This document shows positions 23,008 through 31,432 of a DNA stretch of 31,836 bases, piece by piece. Position 1 is the first letter of the stretch, and each line of letters opens with the position of its first letter. The notes under the pieces were generated by a model. The model saw only the letters and a program-made list of their open reading frames with translations, had not been told where the DNA came from and searched no databases. Origin of the DNA: Thiothrix phosphatis (GTDB taxonomy: Bacteria; Pseudomonadota; Gammaproteobacteria; Thiotrichales; Thiotrichaceae); assembly GCF_035668035.1 (NCBI RefSeq), contig NZ_JAYMYJ010000008.1, forward strand, positions 1-31,836, read 5' to 3'. The position numbers and the translations under genes are program-made.

Positions 23008-25692
23008 ATGACAGACCAACAACACATTAAGGTCATCGCTGAAGAGGCGTTACACACTTTCGACGAAATCGCCGCCAAAGCCGAGCTTGGCTATAAAGCC
23101 GCTTGTAGCAATGCTTGCGAGGCTCCGTTTGCCAGTGTCAATTCATTCACCACGCCTAATGCTGCCAACAGAATAGGGCAGATATTCAGTAGCAATAGAG
23201 AAGGCTATCACCTACTACTGAAAGAACCTGCTATAGCCCGAATAGTCGTTGAGGATGAAGATGGCCACCAACGGACTATCTACATCTCCCGCAAATATAC
23301 CGTACCGATGGGTGACTCCATCGAGTTAGCCAGTTACAAAACAGCATTTGGACGTTTAGCTGCCCTTGATGTCTGCGATGAACTTACAGTTGAGATAGGC
23401 GACCAGAAAACAACCTTTACGTTACTGGAAAAATCGGGATTTAGGCCAGTCTCGCGTGATAACAAATGGGATTCTGAACGCAGTGTTTTTGAAGGGGAGG
23501 ATTACGGCCCAATAACCGTTTCATCCCTACTCGACTGGTTGAGCAGCCAAGGGTTCACTGATAGTGCCGCCGAACTTGAAGCTTTACTTGCTGGTTCAGG
23601 CGAAGTAGAACTTCTGGAAGGGCTGCACCATGAAGTCCGTATCTCTATGGGATTGCGGGATCAGCCTATACTGGACAAATTCCAGGATGAAATATTCCGA
23701 CTACCCTTGGACAGCCAGCTCTTGATATTGGGGCCACCCGGTACAGGGAAAACAACCACACTGATACGCCGCCTAGGACAAAAAATCGACCCAGAACTAT
23801 TGGACAGCTACGAAAAAGCCAAAGTCCGTAAAATCATGGACAGCAAGGTGGATTATTCAAGCCACTGGCTGATGTTCACTCCCACTGATCTGCTGAAGCA
23901 TTATGTGAAAGAGGCGTTCAACCGGGAACAGATCCCCGCATCCGACCAACGTATCCGAACCTGGGATTCTTACCGGAGTGAGTTGGCTCGTAATGTGTTG
24001 GGAATCCTGCAATCTGCCACTGCTGAAGGAAAGTTTATTTACAAACCGAATTTGCAGTTACTGCTCTTAGCAGTAGGCACGTACCCCAATGAATGGTTTG
24101 ATAGTTTTAGTCAGTTCCATGCTGAAAGGATTTATGGTCAGTTACAGCAAGGCATCAGCCTGCTCAAATCTCTCCGCACAGAGAGTAATGCCTCCATTAT
24201 CGACAAGCTAGAGACAATAGTCTCTGATGCAACACCTGCCACCCTCATCAGAGCTTACCAAGCTATCGAACCGGTTGAGGCCGATATTGCCAAACTCCTG
24301 ACCAACCTAAAATCAGTCTCAGACAAAAATATCCGTACAGGTCTAGTCACCTCATTTAACAAAAACAAGAAGTTTTTGCGGGAGCTGGCGACATTCCTTG
24401 ATGACCTCAAGGCAGATGAGGAAAGTGAAGATAATGATGAAGACTTCGATGATGAGAATGTGGAAAACCTCCCGTCTACCACGACGACCTCTGAACAAAA
24501 AGCAGAAAAAGCCTATAACCAGGTTATCCGTAGTCTGGCTCGATACAAATTCCTCAAACGCAACATTCCCAAAGGAAGCCGTCTAGCCAAAATACAGAAT
24601 TGGTTAGCGGACAACCTTCCATCTGACAAGATGTTAGTCACGATAGGGGAAAACATCGCCACACAGAATGGGTTACGCCGCTTTGTGAACCCATCAAGAC
24701 GATACATATCTGATGTTCCTGCAAGTTATCGTGAATTCCGCAAACAGTCATTCAAAGACCGGAACTGGTATCAATCCTTACCCGACAACAACAAGCATAT
24801 TGGATCCATGGAGCTGGATGGAATCATTCTATTGATGCTGAAAAATACCCGCTCCATGCTATCCCAGTCTTACGTCAGTAGAAATGTTGAGCAACCACGC
24901 TATTCACTGGTGAAAATAATTTCAGACCGATTCCAAAGCCAAGTTCTGGTAGATGAGGCCACTGACTTTTCATCTATACAGCTTGCCTGCATGGCAAACC
25001 TGACACATATGGAGACCAATTCCTTTTTTGCTTGTGGTGACTTTAACCAGCGAATCACGACCTGGGGTGTAAGAAGTCTTGACCAGGTAAACTGGGTATC
25101 TAAGGGCATCAATATCAAGCAAGTTCAAGCCGTATACCGTCAAAGCCAGAAACTAAACAAATTTTCTTCCCACTTACTTCAGGTCATGGGTGGTGAAACT
25201 GAAAATAGGGGTTCTGTTCCTACCCATGCAATGCACACTGGCTTTGAACCTGTTCTGGTCGAGGGATGTTCTGAAAACAAGCTGGTTGTCAAATGGCTAA
25301 GCGAGCGCATTCAGGAGGTGGAACGCAGCGTAAGACAAATGCCGACCATTGCTGTTCTTGTGAACCATGAAGATGAAGTAAAACCTGTCGCTGAAGCCCT
25401 CAACGAACTACTGGAGGATGTCAATCTGAAGGCTGTGGCTTGCACCGAAGGTAAATCGTTAGGGGAAGGAACGGAAGTCCGCGTATTTGATGTCCAGCAC
25501 ATTAAAGGGTTGGAATTTGAGGCTGTGTTTTTTGTCGGGATTGATCGGCTGGCTGCACAAATCCCGGATCTGTTTGGCAAGTATCTCTATGTTGGTGCAA
25601 CCCGTGCCGCCACGTATTTTGGCATGACTTGCGACAACAAGCTGCCTGAAGTTATAGAGCCATTGAGAGACTCTTTCAGGGAACACTGGTGA
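23008..25692 (+). CDS. SF1 (UvrD-like) helicase with GreA/GreB C-terminal-like domain at the N-terminal side
   Basis: 894 residues. Residues about 85-142 (RTIYISRKYTVPMGDSIELA, then GRLAALDVCDELTVEIGDQK) resemble the C-terminal domain of GreA/GreB factors, which bind RNA polymerase. This call is from pattern memory. Helicase motifs follow: GPPGTGKTT (242-250), VDEATDF (648-654), GDFNQR (677-682), VYRQSQK (about 710-716), HIKGLEFE (831-838) and YVGATRA (861-867). An acidic run of Asp/Glu (about 468-490) and a Thr-rich linker sit in the insertion between motifs I and II. No nuclease domain follows motif VI. It lies downstream of the ubiquitin-like genes in the same orientation with a 379-base gap. 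Partner or neighbour is unresolved. Confidence 0.85.
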   Translation: MTDQQHIKVIAEEALHTFDEIAAKAELGYKAACSNACEAPFASVNSFTTPNAANRIGQIFSSNREGYHLLLKEPAIARIVVEDEDGHQRTIYISRKYTVPMGDSIELASYKTAFGRLAALDVCDELTVEIGDQKTTFTLLEKSGFRPVSRDNKWDSERSVFEGEDYGPITVSSLLDWLSSQGFTDSAAELEALLAGSGEVELLEGLHHEVRISMGLRDQPILDKFQDEIFRLPLDSQLLILGPPGTGKTTTLIRRLGQKIDPELLDSYEKAKVRKIMDSKVDYSSHWLMFTPTDLLKHYVKEAFNREQIPASDQRIRTWDSYRSELARNVLGILQSATAEGKFIYKPNLQLLLLAVGTYPNEWFDSFSQFHAERIYGQLQQGISLLKSLRTESNASIIDKLETIVSDATPATLIRAYQAIEPVEADIAKLLTNLKSVSDKNIRTGLVTSFNKNKKFLRELATFLDDLKADEESEDNDEDFDDENVENLPSTTTTSEQKAEKAYNQVIRSLARYKFLKRNIPKGSRLAKIQNWLADNLPSDKMLVTIGENIATQNGLRRFVNPSRRYISDVPASYREFRKQSFKDRNWYQSLPDNNKHIGSMELDGIILLMLKNTRSMLSQSYVSRNVEQPRYSLVKIISDRFQSQVLVDEATDFSSIQLACMANLTHMETNSFFACGDFNQRITTWGVRSLDQVNWVSKGINIKQVQAVYRQSQKLNKFSSHLLQVMGGETENRGSVPTHAMHTGFEPVLVEGCSENKLVVKWLSERIQEVERSVRQMPTIAVLVNHEDEVKPVAEALNELLEDVNLKAVACTEGKSLGEGTEVRVFDVQHIKGLEFEAVFFVGIDRLAAQIPDLFGKYLYVGATRAATYFGMTCDNKLPEVIEPLRDSFREHW

Positions 25693-25722
25693 TACCCATC
25701 CAAGCGGAGCGCGGCAGAGGCC

Positions 25723-25799
25723 AGGGATGCGCAAGGCTTGTCCCGCCTTCGGCGGGATGAGCGTACAGCGAACCTGTAGCAGCCCGTTCACGCAGTGAG
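25723..25799 (+). repeat. 77-bp dispersed repeat, family A, left copy
   Basis: Identical to 29416-29492 at 75 of 77 positions and in the same orientation. It contains a TCCCGCC-TTC-GGCGGGA hairpin. It starts 31 bases after the helicase stop, so it could help terminate that transcript. Looser copies are at 9846-9912 and about 31351-31406. Confidence 0.9.
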
Positions 25800-25871
25800 G
25801 CCCATCACTTCCCACCTTGCCAAAAACCTATACAATACCCCCTGCAATAACGACCACACCCAAGGGCAATC

Positions 25872-26085
25872 ATGTATCTGGAAAACGGCACACTCGTTTA
25901 CTCCCCCTCTGACATTACCACCTTCATGGCAAGCCCCTTTGCCTCTTGGATGGAACGCCTTGTCCTTGAATACCCTGACAACTCCCCCGAACCAGACCCA
26001 GCCGATGAACTCGGTGGTGTCCTCCAGCAACGCGGCCTGCAACACGAAGCCCACCAGCTCCAGCGATTCCTAGAACAAGGCTTCA
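25872..26085 (+). pseudogene. N-terminal fragment of a TM0106-type RecB-like nuclease
   Basis: Starts at ATG 25872 behind AAGGGC. The peptide opens MYLENGTLVYSPSDITTFMA, then SPFASWMERLVLEYP and PADELGGVLQQRGLQHEAHQ. This is the usual N terminus of long RecB-family proteins that carry a DUF/TM0106-type nuclease domain. After about 71 residues the match stops abruptly and unrelated sequence begins. The rest of that protein (normally several hundred residues or more) is missing, so this is a remnant. Confidence 0.7.
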
Positions 26086-26308
26086 CAGACTGTGCGTAAC
26101 TACTTTTCTATTCCTGAAGGAAAATGGTAGCTATGTCATTGTAGAAGTGAAAATGGAGAATATGATTGATGCCCTGGTAATACAAACCAAACAGGAATTT
26201 GCAGAACAGATGGCGGTGGCCAGCGGCATGACTTACCGACAAACCAAGGGATCGGATACGAAAAAACGGCGGTATATGGTCTTTCTCTGGCTAGTGGCTA
26301 CAATTTGA
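26086..26308 (+). pseudogene. Frameshifted C-terminal fragment of a type III Res subunit
   Basis: Directly after the RecB-like fragment the DNA encodes TVRNYF in one frame and, after a frameshift near 26100-26110, LFLKENGSYVIVEVK and QEFAEQMAVASGMTYRQTKG in another. These align with the end of the intact Res protein here (AVRSYYPDFLF, YVIVEVKGD, FANEIAVASGMEYRLMKSSD), covering the PD-(D/E)XK motif. Many residues differ, so it derives from a different Res gene, not a recent duplicate. It stops at 26308 and has no start of its own. Confidence 0.75.
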
Positions 26309-26416
26309 AATCTGATATTATTCAACTTTTTGATATTTAAAAGATAAAAAATTTACGATTGTAGTTATAGTCATCATTCATCGAGGCACTATAAGCAGTT
26401 GTTGTGAAGATGAAAA

Positions 26417-28126
26417 TCATGTCGGCTTACCAAAATGAATGCCAAGAAGCCGGTTTTCTGGGGTATCACCTCGAAGGGTTAGCTTCACTGAAGAACGCAG
26501 TACAGATTGTTCAGATTCAGAAAGGAAATCCGCCATCGCATCAAAGTTTTCAGTATTCAGGGAAGCAATATACTGTTTCCCTGAGCCTTTGATTGAGTCC
26601 ATTACATAGCTAAACCAACGAGCTCTAGGACGAGGATCAATGTCTGCAAACAAACGATTATCATGCCAGAGAAAATCCATCGAATGGTTGGCTCCATACA
26701 TGAGAAACACCCAATCAAGACAAAGAATACGAGCAGAATTTATACCGTCAGAATCATCCCCCGTGATCTGCACATCCAGATTATATCTCAACTGGTTATC
26801 ACCAAGATTATTCTTTAATACAAGACCTGACGGATGCCTTGGGTAAAGTAGCTCCGCCAGTTTCTTAAACTCATCATCAGCCTGCTTGATGGGATTTGTA
26901 CGAACATAATTGAATGCTAGCTTATCTTCAGAAAGCCGTTTCTCTTTCACCATTTGAGAACGCTCCTGAAGCTTATCGGAAAAAGTTAGGAACTCGTCCA
27001 AACGTGCTCTTTCTTCCTTGTATGACGCCAATATATTGGCTGTTGCAGCATACTCGTCTAATGCACGCTTTCCATGTAGAAGTTGCATCTGTTTGTCCCG
27101 CTCTCTTGCTATGTCCCGCCACTCGCTTTCCAATTGGTCTAGCTCTTTGGACAATCCCAAACGATCTTGTTCTAACCTCTTTTGGCGATTCGCAGACAAA
27201 CCATTGTGGAACCGCTCAACTGCCTCGAAATGCTCAAGAATCTCGTCTCTGAAAATTGACTGCAATCCTTCGTACAACGCAAGTAGATCTCCTCTTGATA
27301 TATCAGGCTGTTGAGTAAGTGATTTTTCAATGCCAGCTAACTGGAAGCGAATAATCTCCTTATTTTTCTCATTTTCTCGTAGCTTCTTCGTCAGATTTTC
27401 AGCAACCTGCTCTATCTGGCGATAGTCCTCTGCAACCTGAAACTGACTAAGATCTTTTATAAGTTTCTCAATTTCTTTGCCCAACCATTCGATACGCACC
27501 TGAGGGTTTGCACCAGTACGAAATACTTCCCTAAGGAATTTATCACCCTTCAAATTAGTGACGGTTTGCTTAATCTGATCAAGCTCCTGCTTTGATGAAC
27601 GCTTACTAAATACCAACGAGAATTCTGCCCCAAGAAGATACAATGATCGCAGCAATCCATCATATTCAGACTCTTTGCGTGTCTGTAATGGGTTGGTGCA
27701 ATCATCCCTGTGATACCTTGCAAACCGTGTAAAAAGGGATCGAAAGGTTAGACGTTCAACAGTATCATCAAGCTTAAACGGCCCCCTGTCATTGAGCCAC
27801 CGTCTGAAGGCTGCTAGAGCAATCTTCTGCCCATTCAAGAACAGCTCCTTACCATCACCACTTCTCTCGACAGTATAAATATCCTGTCCCAGTGAAAAAT
27901 CCAATCTGAACATCCAGTCTGGAACAGACGCAGCCAGCTTGGAATCAGCATTAGCCCCCAAGCAATGGTGAACCAACCCCAGTGATAGGGTCTTTCCTAC
28001 ACCATTACTACTACCATCCTGCGAATTTCTGCTAGACGCATCCCCGACAATCAAAGTGAGTCCCTCTGAGTTAAACCTCAGAGTCTTGAACGAGGGTTGA
28101 TCACAAGACAGTTTGAGCAACTTCAT
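26417..28126 (-). CDS. ABC-three-component system ATPase (DUF2326 family)
   Basis: 569 residues. N-terminal P-loop in the family's form with SNGVGKTLSLG (40-50, K45/T46). A long coiled-coil middle (about 165-410, rich in Glu/Lys/Gln/Leu) follows. The C-terminal ATPase half has MDFLWHDNRLFADIDPR (483-499), the DUF2326 'fLiHD....D.D' signature, and ends LLGIHFGK. It is an SMC/Rad50-like ATPase thought to sense or hold DNA and drive the effector in ABC-3C conflict systems. The start overlaps the middle-component stop as ATGA. Confidence 0.85.
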   Translation of the reverse strand: MKLLKLSCDQPSFKTLRFNSEGLTLIVGDASSRNSQDGSSNGVGKTLSLGLVHHCLGANADSKLAASVPDWMFRLDFSLGQDIYTVERSGDGKELFLNGQKIALAAFRRWLNDRGPFKLDDTVERLTFRSLFTRFARYHRDDCTNPLQTRKESEYDGLLRSLYLLGAEFSLVFSKRSSKQELDQIKQTVTNLKGDKFLREVFRTGANPQVRIEWLGKEIEKLIKDLSQFQVAEDYRQIEQVAENLTKKLRENEKNKEIIRFQLAGIEKSLTQQPDISRGDLLALYEGLQSIFRDEILEHFEAVERFHNGLSANRQKRLEQDRLGLSKELDQLESEWRDIARERDKQMQLLHGKRALDEYAATANILASYKEERARLDEFLTFSDKLQERSQMVKEKRLSEDKLAFNYVRTNPIKQADDEFKKLAELLYPRHPSGLVLKNNLGDNQLRYNLDVQITGDDSDGINSARILCLDWVFLMYGANHSMDFLWHDNRLFADIDPRPRARWFSYVMDSIKGSGKQYIASLNTENFDAMADFLSESEQSVLRSSVKLTLRGDTPENRLLGIHFGKPT

Positions 28127-28380
28127 GAGCTTTTCACCCTGATACGACCGCCGACAACTTGCTCAACTTGCTTGATCGCAAACAAAACATCTATTGCCAA
28201 AACAAAGTGTGTAAAACAGGGGATCCCTGGCCACTGGGTTGAGGAACGATCGAAATCAGCCCATAACTCATCTATCGTTCTGGGTTCTACCATCAGCGTC
28301 CTCAAATGTCCTGCAAGAGCAATGATTGAGTCACTAAATCTGACGTGTTTATGCGGCACTAGCGCACTCTGGATGTTCAT
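28123..28380 (-). CDS. ABC-three-component middle component (MC6-like)
   Basis: 85 residues from ATG 28380; a TTG (28398) or GTG (28389) start would add a few residues. LVPHKHVRFSDSIIALAGHL, TIDELWADF and FVLAIDVLFAIKQVE match the small ABC-3C middle components of the MC6 type as I recall them. It is thought to link ATPase and effector. It overlaps the effector gene by 32 bases and the ATPase gene by 4, a strong sign of coupled synthesis. Confidence 0.7.
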   Translation of the reverse strand: MNIQSALVPHKHVRFSDSIIALAGHLRTLMVEPRTIDELWADFDRSSTQWPGIPCFTHFVLAIDVLFAIKQVEQVVGGRIRVKSS

Positions 28381-29299
28381 AGACGTCACACGTTTCAAAG
28401 TACTTAGAAATCACAACCTGGGCAGCTTCCCTATAAGCCTTCATGCTATGAGGGTGCTGCCTCATGGTCTCTGGTATTAATTGTTCAACCATCCACACAT
28501 ACCGAAGGTTCGCAAAACCAGTTTGTGTGCTTTGGACAACCGTCTTACTGTCTGCATACAGTTTAGACACCTCCTCCGAAATACTCTGCATAAGTCCCGG
28601 TTCCCTTTTCACCAGAAAATCATCCACAATAGAAACCTGATATTGGTACGAACGCAAGTAATCACTGACGGGAACAGTCAATCCGTTGAACTGTATCTTC
28701 TCGCAGAAGTCGGGTGCTGACTCATCCAGCAATGGAGGAAGAGAAGACGACTCATCTGCGAGATAGCTCAGCACCTCCCCAACACAACGGGCATCCAAGA
28801 AACCTGGCTTCCCTTCAGGTATCCCTCCTACAATGAAAGTTTTTTCCACATCACTTAATTCCATGAACATTCGTTCTAAGGAGCTACCTGCAAGCACCCT
28901 TGCATCCTCTAGACCATATTTCTCTTTCAATCCTTGTAAGCTACTGGCAATCGGTGCTGGTGCTCCCATGTATCTATCGTTATAGACGAAATAATAAGCT
29001 CTCACACTACTCCACTTGGCAGGAAGCTTATGAAAGTCATCAACTGCCTTATTTACTATTTCAGATAAGGATGTGCCGGAATTGGGCTTTGGACCATACA
29101 CTTGATAGTAATGCCCCTTAGAAGGCACCCAACCATCGTTTCCTCCGTCCCCCCAGCTCCCCCAAGGATCAATAGACTGGAAATCATCAACAGAGTACTG
29201 AAACAGATTGTTAATCAATTGCTGGAACGATGTCCCAAAAGACTCATAGAGTTTGACCTTGAATAAGTTCCTATACCAGAAGGCAGTGTTTGTTGACAC
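28349..29299 (-). CDS. ABC-three-component effector with PD-(D/E)XK-like N-terminal domain
   Basis: 316 residues from GTG 29299; no ATG fits the frame, and AAGGA lies about 12 bases upstream. Residues 15-70 (LYESFGTSFQQLINNLF, then DPWGSWGDGGNDGW and YYQVYGPK) carry the 'GD.G.DG...yQvY' pattern of restriction-endonuclease-like domains found in ABC-3C effectors. E19, D55 and Q66 are the likely active-site positions. The C-terminal half (about 175-316) is helical and corresponds to the ABC-3C C-terminal domain. It is first in an effector, middle component, ATPase operon. Nuclease activity is inferred from the motif only. Confidence 0.75.
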   Translation of the reverse strand: MSTNTAFWYRNLFKVKLYESFGTSFQQLINNLFQYSVDDFQSIDPWGSWGDGGNDGWVPSKGHYYQVYGPKPNSGTSLSEIVNKAVDDFHKLPAKWSSVRAYYFVYNDRYMGAPAPIASSLQGLKEKYGLEDARVLAGSSLERMFMELSDVEKTFIVGGIPEGKPGFLDARCVGEVLSYLADESSSLPPLLDESAPDFCEKIQFNGLTVPVSDYLRSYQYQVSIVDDFLVKREPGLMQSISEEVSKLYADSKTVVQSTQTGFANLRYVWMVEQLIPETMRQHPHSMKAYREAAQVVISKYFETCDVYEHPECASAA

Positions 29300-29415
29300 G
29301 GGGCATCATGTCCTTGAGTTCTGAGAAAATTGCACAACAGTATAAATAACAATCAATAAATCAGCCATATTAAATATACTGTAACCGAATAATCCACGCA
29401 GCACGCGGAAAAGCA

Positions 29416-29492
29416 AGGGATGCGTAAGGCTTGTCCCGCCTTCAGCGGGATGAGCGTACAGCGAACCTGTAGCAGCCCGTTCACGCAGTGAG
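29416..29492 (+). repeat. 77-bp dispersed repeat, family A, right copy
   Basis: Direct repeat of 25723-25799 (75/77 identical; the differences are one C/T in GCG-aagg and one G/A in the hairpin loop). It lies in the gap between the ABC-3C operon and the DnaQ-type gene. Confidence 0.9.
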
Positions 29493-29515
29493 ACCCTCAA
29501 ACCCAAGGTAACTCC

Positions 29516-30097
29516 ATGACCACCTACGCCATCCTCGACTTTGAAACCACCGGCATGTCTCCTGACTATGGCGCTTGTCCCACTGAAATTGCTATCGTGC
29601 TGGTAAAGGATGGGCAGATTACTGACCGCTACCAAAGCCTAATGAACGGCAATACTTGGATACCGCCCTTTATCGAATCCCTGACCGGCATCACCAATGC
29701 CATGATCCGCAAAGCCCCACCCATGGACAAGGTGATGGGTGAAGCCATCGAGTTTGCAGGCAACCACCCATTGGTAGCCCACAACGCCTCTTTTGACCGC
29801 AAGTTTTGGGATGAAGCACTCACCCAACAAGGCAAGCAACGCCAGCAGGATTTTCTCTGTTCCATGCTGCTATCCAGACGGGTATTCCCCGAAGCACCCA
29901 ACCATCAACTGGGAACACTGGTCAGGTTTCTCCAGCTCCCCATGTCCGGGCAGTTCCACCGTGCCTTGGCAGATGCCCAAGCCACTGCTCACCTGTTCAT
30001 CAGGATGCAACAAGCCATACAGACCAAACTTAACCTGCAAGAGCTGACGTGCCAGAAACTGCTGGCAGTGCAAAAGCAAAAAATCGGCACATTTTGA
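29516..30097 (+). CDS. DnaQ-family (DEDDh) 3'-5' exonuclease
   Basis: 193 residues from ATG 29516, behind AAGGTAA. All exonuclease motifs are present: ILDFETTG (6-13; D8, E10), HNASFDRKFW (89-98; D94) and HRALADA (148-154; H148, D153), the DEDDh pattern. It has the size of stand-alone DnaQ-like proteins with no polymerase or helicase part. Such enzymes act in proofreading, repair or RNA trimming. Placement beside defence genes makes a defence-linked role possible but not shown. Confidence 0.92.
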   Translation: MTTYAILDFETTGMSPDYGACPTEIAIVLVKDGQITDRYQSLMNGNTWIPPFIESLTGITNAMIRKAPPMDKVMGEAIEFAGNHPLVAHNASFDRKFWDEALTQQGKQRQQDFLCSMLLSRRVFPEAPNHQLGTLVRFLQLPMSGQFHRALADAQATAHLFIRMQQAIQTKLNLQELTCQKLLAVQKQKIGTF

Positions 30098-30114
30098 ATC
30101 CAAGTAGCGTATCC

Positions 30115-30155
30115 GGGGCTTTGCCCCAGACCCCAAGGTATTTTGACCAGGATGA
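30115..30155 (+). repeat. Dispersed repeat, family B, second copy
   Basis: Matches 9944-9984 at 37 of 41 positions, including the GGGGC..TTGCCCC hairpin. It lies 17 bases after the exonuclease stop, where the hairpin could help end transcription. Confidence 0.75.
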
Positions 30156-30292
30156 TGATTACATCTGTTAGGAAATCCTGCTGGTTATCAATTGTTCATT
30201 CCACATTATCGTGATATAAAATAAACAGTACAGATATTTTGCAGCTATCCTTTTTATGACTAATCCTCCAGTAAGATCGGGGGGAGGGTATT

Positions 30293-31297
30293 ATGCGCAA
30301 TTACTTGACCACGCTGGTTCTCAGTTTGTCTGTGTGCGGTTGCGCCGCAATATCGGCTCCCAATGGAAGCTCAACCGATGCTCCATCCTCGGTAACTACA
30401 GCCACCCAACCAGACCGCGTTACACGTCCCACACCGCAACCGTCTTCTCCAGACAGTAGAGAACATACAAATACAATAAGCACACCAAATCTAGCCAGCA
30501 CAAATTGCAACCTTACTCAGGAATCTGTTTTTCCACACGTAGAAATAGGACAGATCCCTATTTTACGGGACAGACTAACCAATGCCGTACTGTTCTCATC
30601 CCAGATGCAGGTTGATACCGATGGTGCGCCAGATGCCTACCATCCCGATGATATTGGCATCACCCATATTTGTAATGGTGTAAACGTCAATGTCGGTGGA
30701 AGCTGGGAACCTAACTGCCTGACGAAATTCAACAGGGCAAAAGCAGAAGACTTCCAAGGATCAACCAAGATTGATTTCTTTGCAATGGCAACCGGATCAA
30801 ATGGCGTTCCAATCATTCAGGGTAACAATGATCCAAAACCTGGTTACTTCGTCTCTACCTCCTCATTCAAACAACCGGGGATCAATAGGAACACACCACA
30901 GGCGCAACTCGACTCCAATACAATCCCGTATATAGTCATCCCCGGAACTTGGCAGAGGTCTTCCGCGCCGGGAGTAAAACTGGGAGATTTTGCCGTGGTT
31001 CTCAGGAAGTCGACTGGCAAGATTTCCTATGCTGTCGTTGGTGACACTGGCCCAAAGAGCAAACTGGGCGAGGGATCCGTTGCATTACATGAAGCACTTG
31101 GGAACGATCCATTCATGATGCGCTATGGAAAACGTCGGGCAATGAAAGGCATTGGCAGCAGAGATGTTCTGTACGTCATCTTTCCAAACAGCCGTAAGAG
31201 CGGCGAAGTAGTCACCAGTCAACTGGTCGATACGGAAGGCGCTAGGCTGCTTGAACAGTTCGGTGGCAAACAGAAACTGTTGAGATGTAGCCGATAG
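30293..31297 (+). CDS. Lipoprotein with GH75 chitosanase-like domain
   Basis: 334 residues from ATG 30293, behind GGGGGGAGGG. The N terminus is a lipoprotein signal: LTTLVLSLSV then the lipobox VCGC with C17 as modified cysteine. Residues 20-75 form a Thr/Ser/Pro linker. The rest matches the chitosanase family of glycoside hydrolase 75: QMQVDTDGAPDAYHPDD (105-120), IPYIVIP (211-217), LGDFAVVL (230-237), and YAVVGDTGPKSKLGEGS (246-262). D251 and E260 have the nine-residue spacing of the known GH75 catalytic pair. It would hydrolyse chitosan-like polymer outside the inner membrane. The cargo looks unrelated to defence. Confidence 0.82.
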   Translation: MRNYLTTLVLSLSVCGCAAISAPNGSSTDAPSSVTTATQPDRVTRPTPQPSSPDSREHTNTISTPNLASTNCNLTQESVFPHVEIGQIPILRDRLTNAVLFSSQMQVDTDGAPDAYHPDDIGITHICNGVNVNVGGSWEPNCLTKFNRAKAEDFQGSTKIDFFAMATGSNGVPIIQGNNDPKPGYFVSTSSFKQPGINRNTPQAQLDSNTIPYIVIPGTWQRSSAPGVKLGDFAVVLRKSTGKISYAVVGDTGPKSKLGEGSVALHEALGNDPFMMRYGKRRAMKGIGSRDVLYVIFPNSRKSGEVVTSQLVDTEGARLLEQFGGKQKLLRCSR

Positions 31298-31350
31298 TAT
31301 TGGCAGGGGGAGCGCGCCTCCTCCTCATGTAGCACACGGATAAGTCAGGA

Positions 31351-31406
31351 ATACGTAAGGCTTGTCTGCAAGGATTGAGCGTGAGCGAAACCTGCGGCTT
31401 TCTGAT
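31351..31406 (+). repeat. Degenerate dispersed repeat, family A
   Basis: AATACGTAAGGCTTGTC followed by GATTGAGCGTGAGCGAAACC keeps the start and middle of the family A repeat but has lost the Pro-rich hairpin (CCCGCC/GGCGGG). It immediately precedes the promoter of the next gene. Confidence 0.5.
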
Positions 31407-31420
31407 TCCCAAGAATCCCC

Positions 31421-31426
31421 TATAAT
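31421..31426 (+). promoter_or_regulatory. Consensus -10 box just before a start codon
   Basis: TATAAT lies 6 bases before ATG 31433, so the transcript would start at or next to the start codon (leaderless mRNA). No good -35 box is found 17 bases upstream, and no ribosome binding site precedes the ATG. Confidence 0.55.
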
Positions 31427-31432
31427 CCCCAC

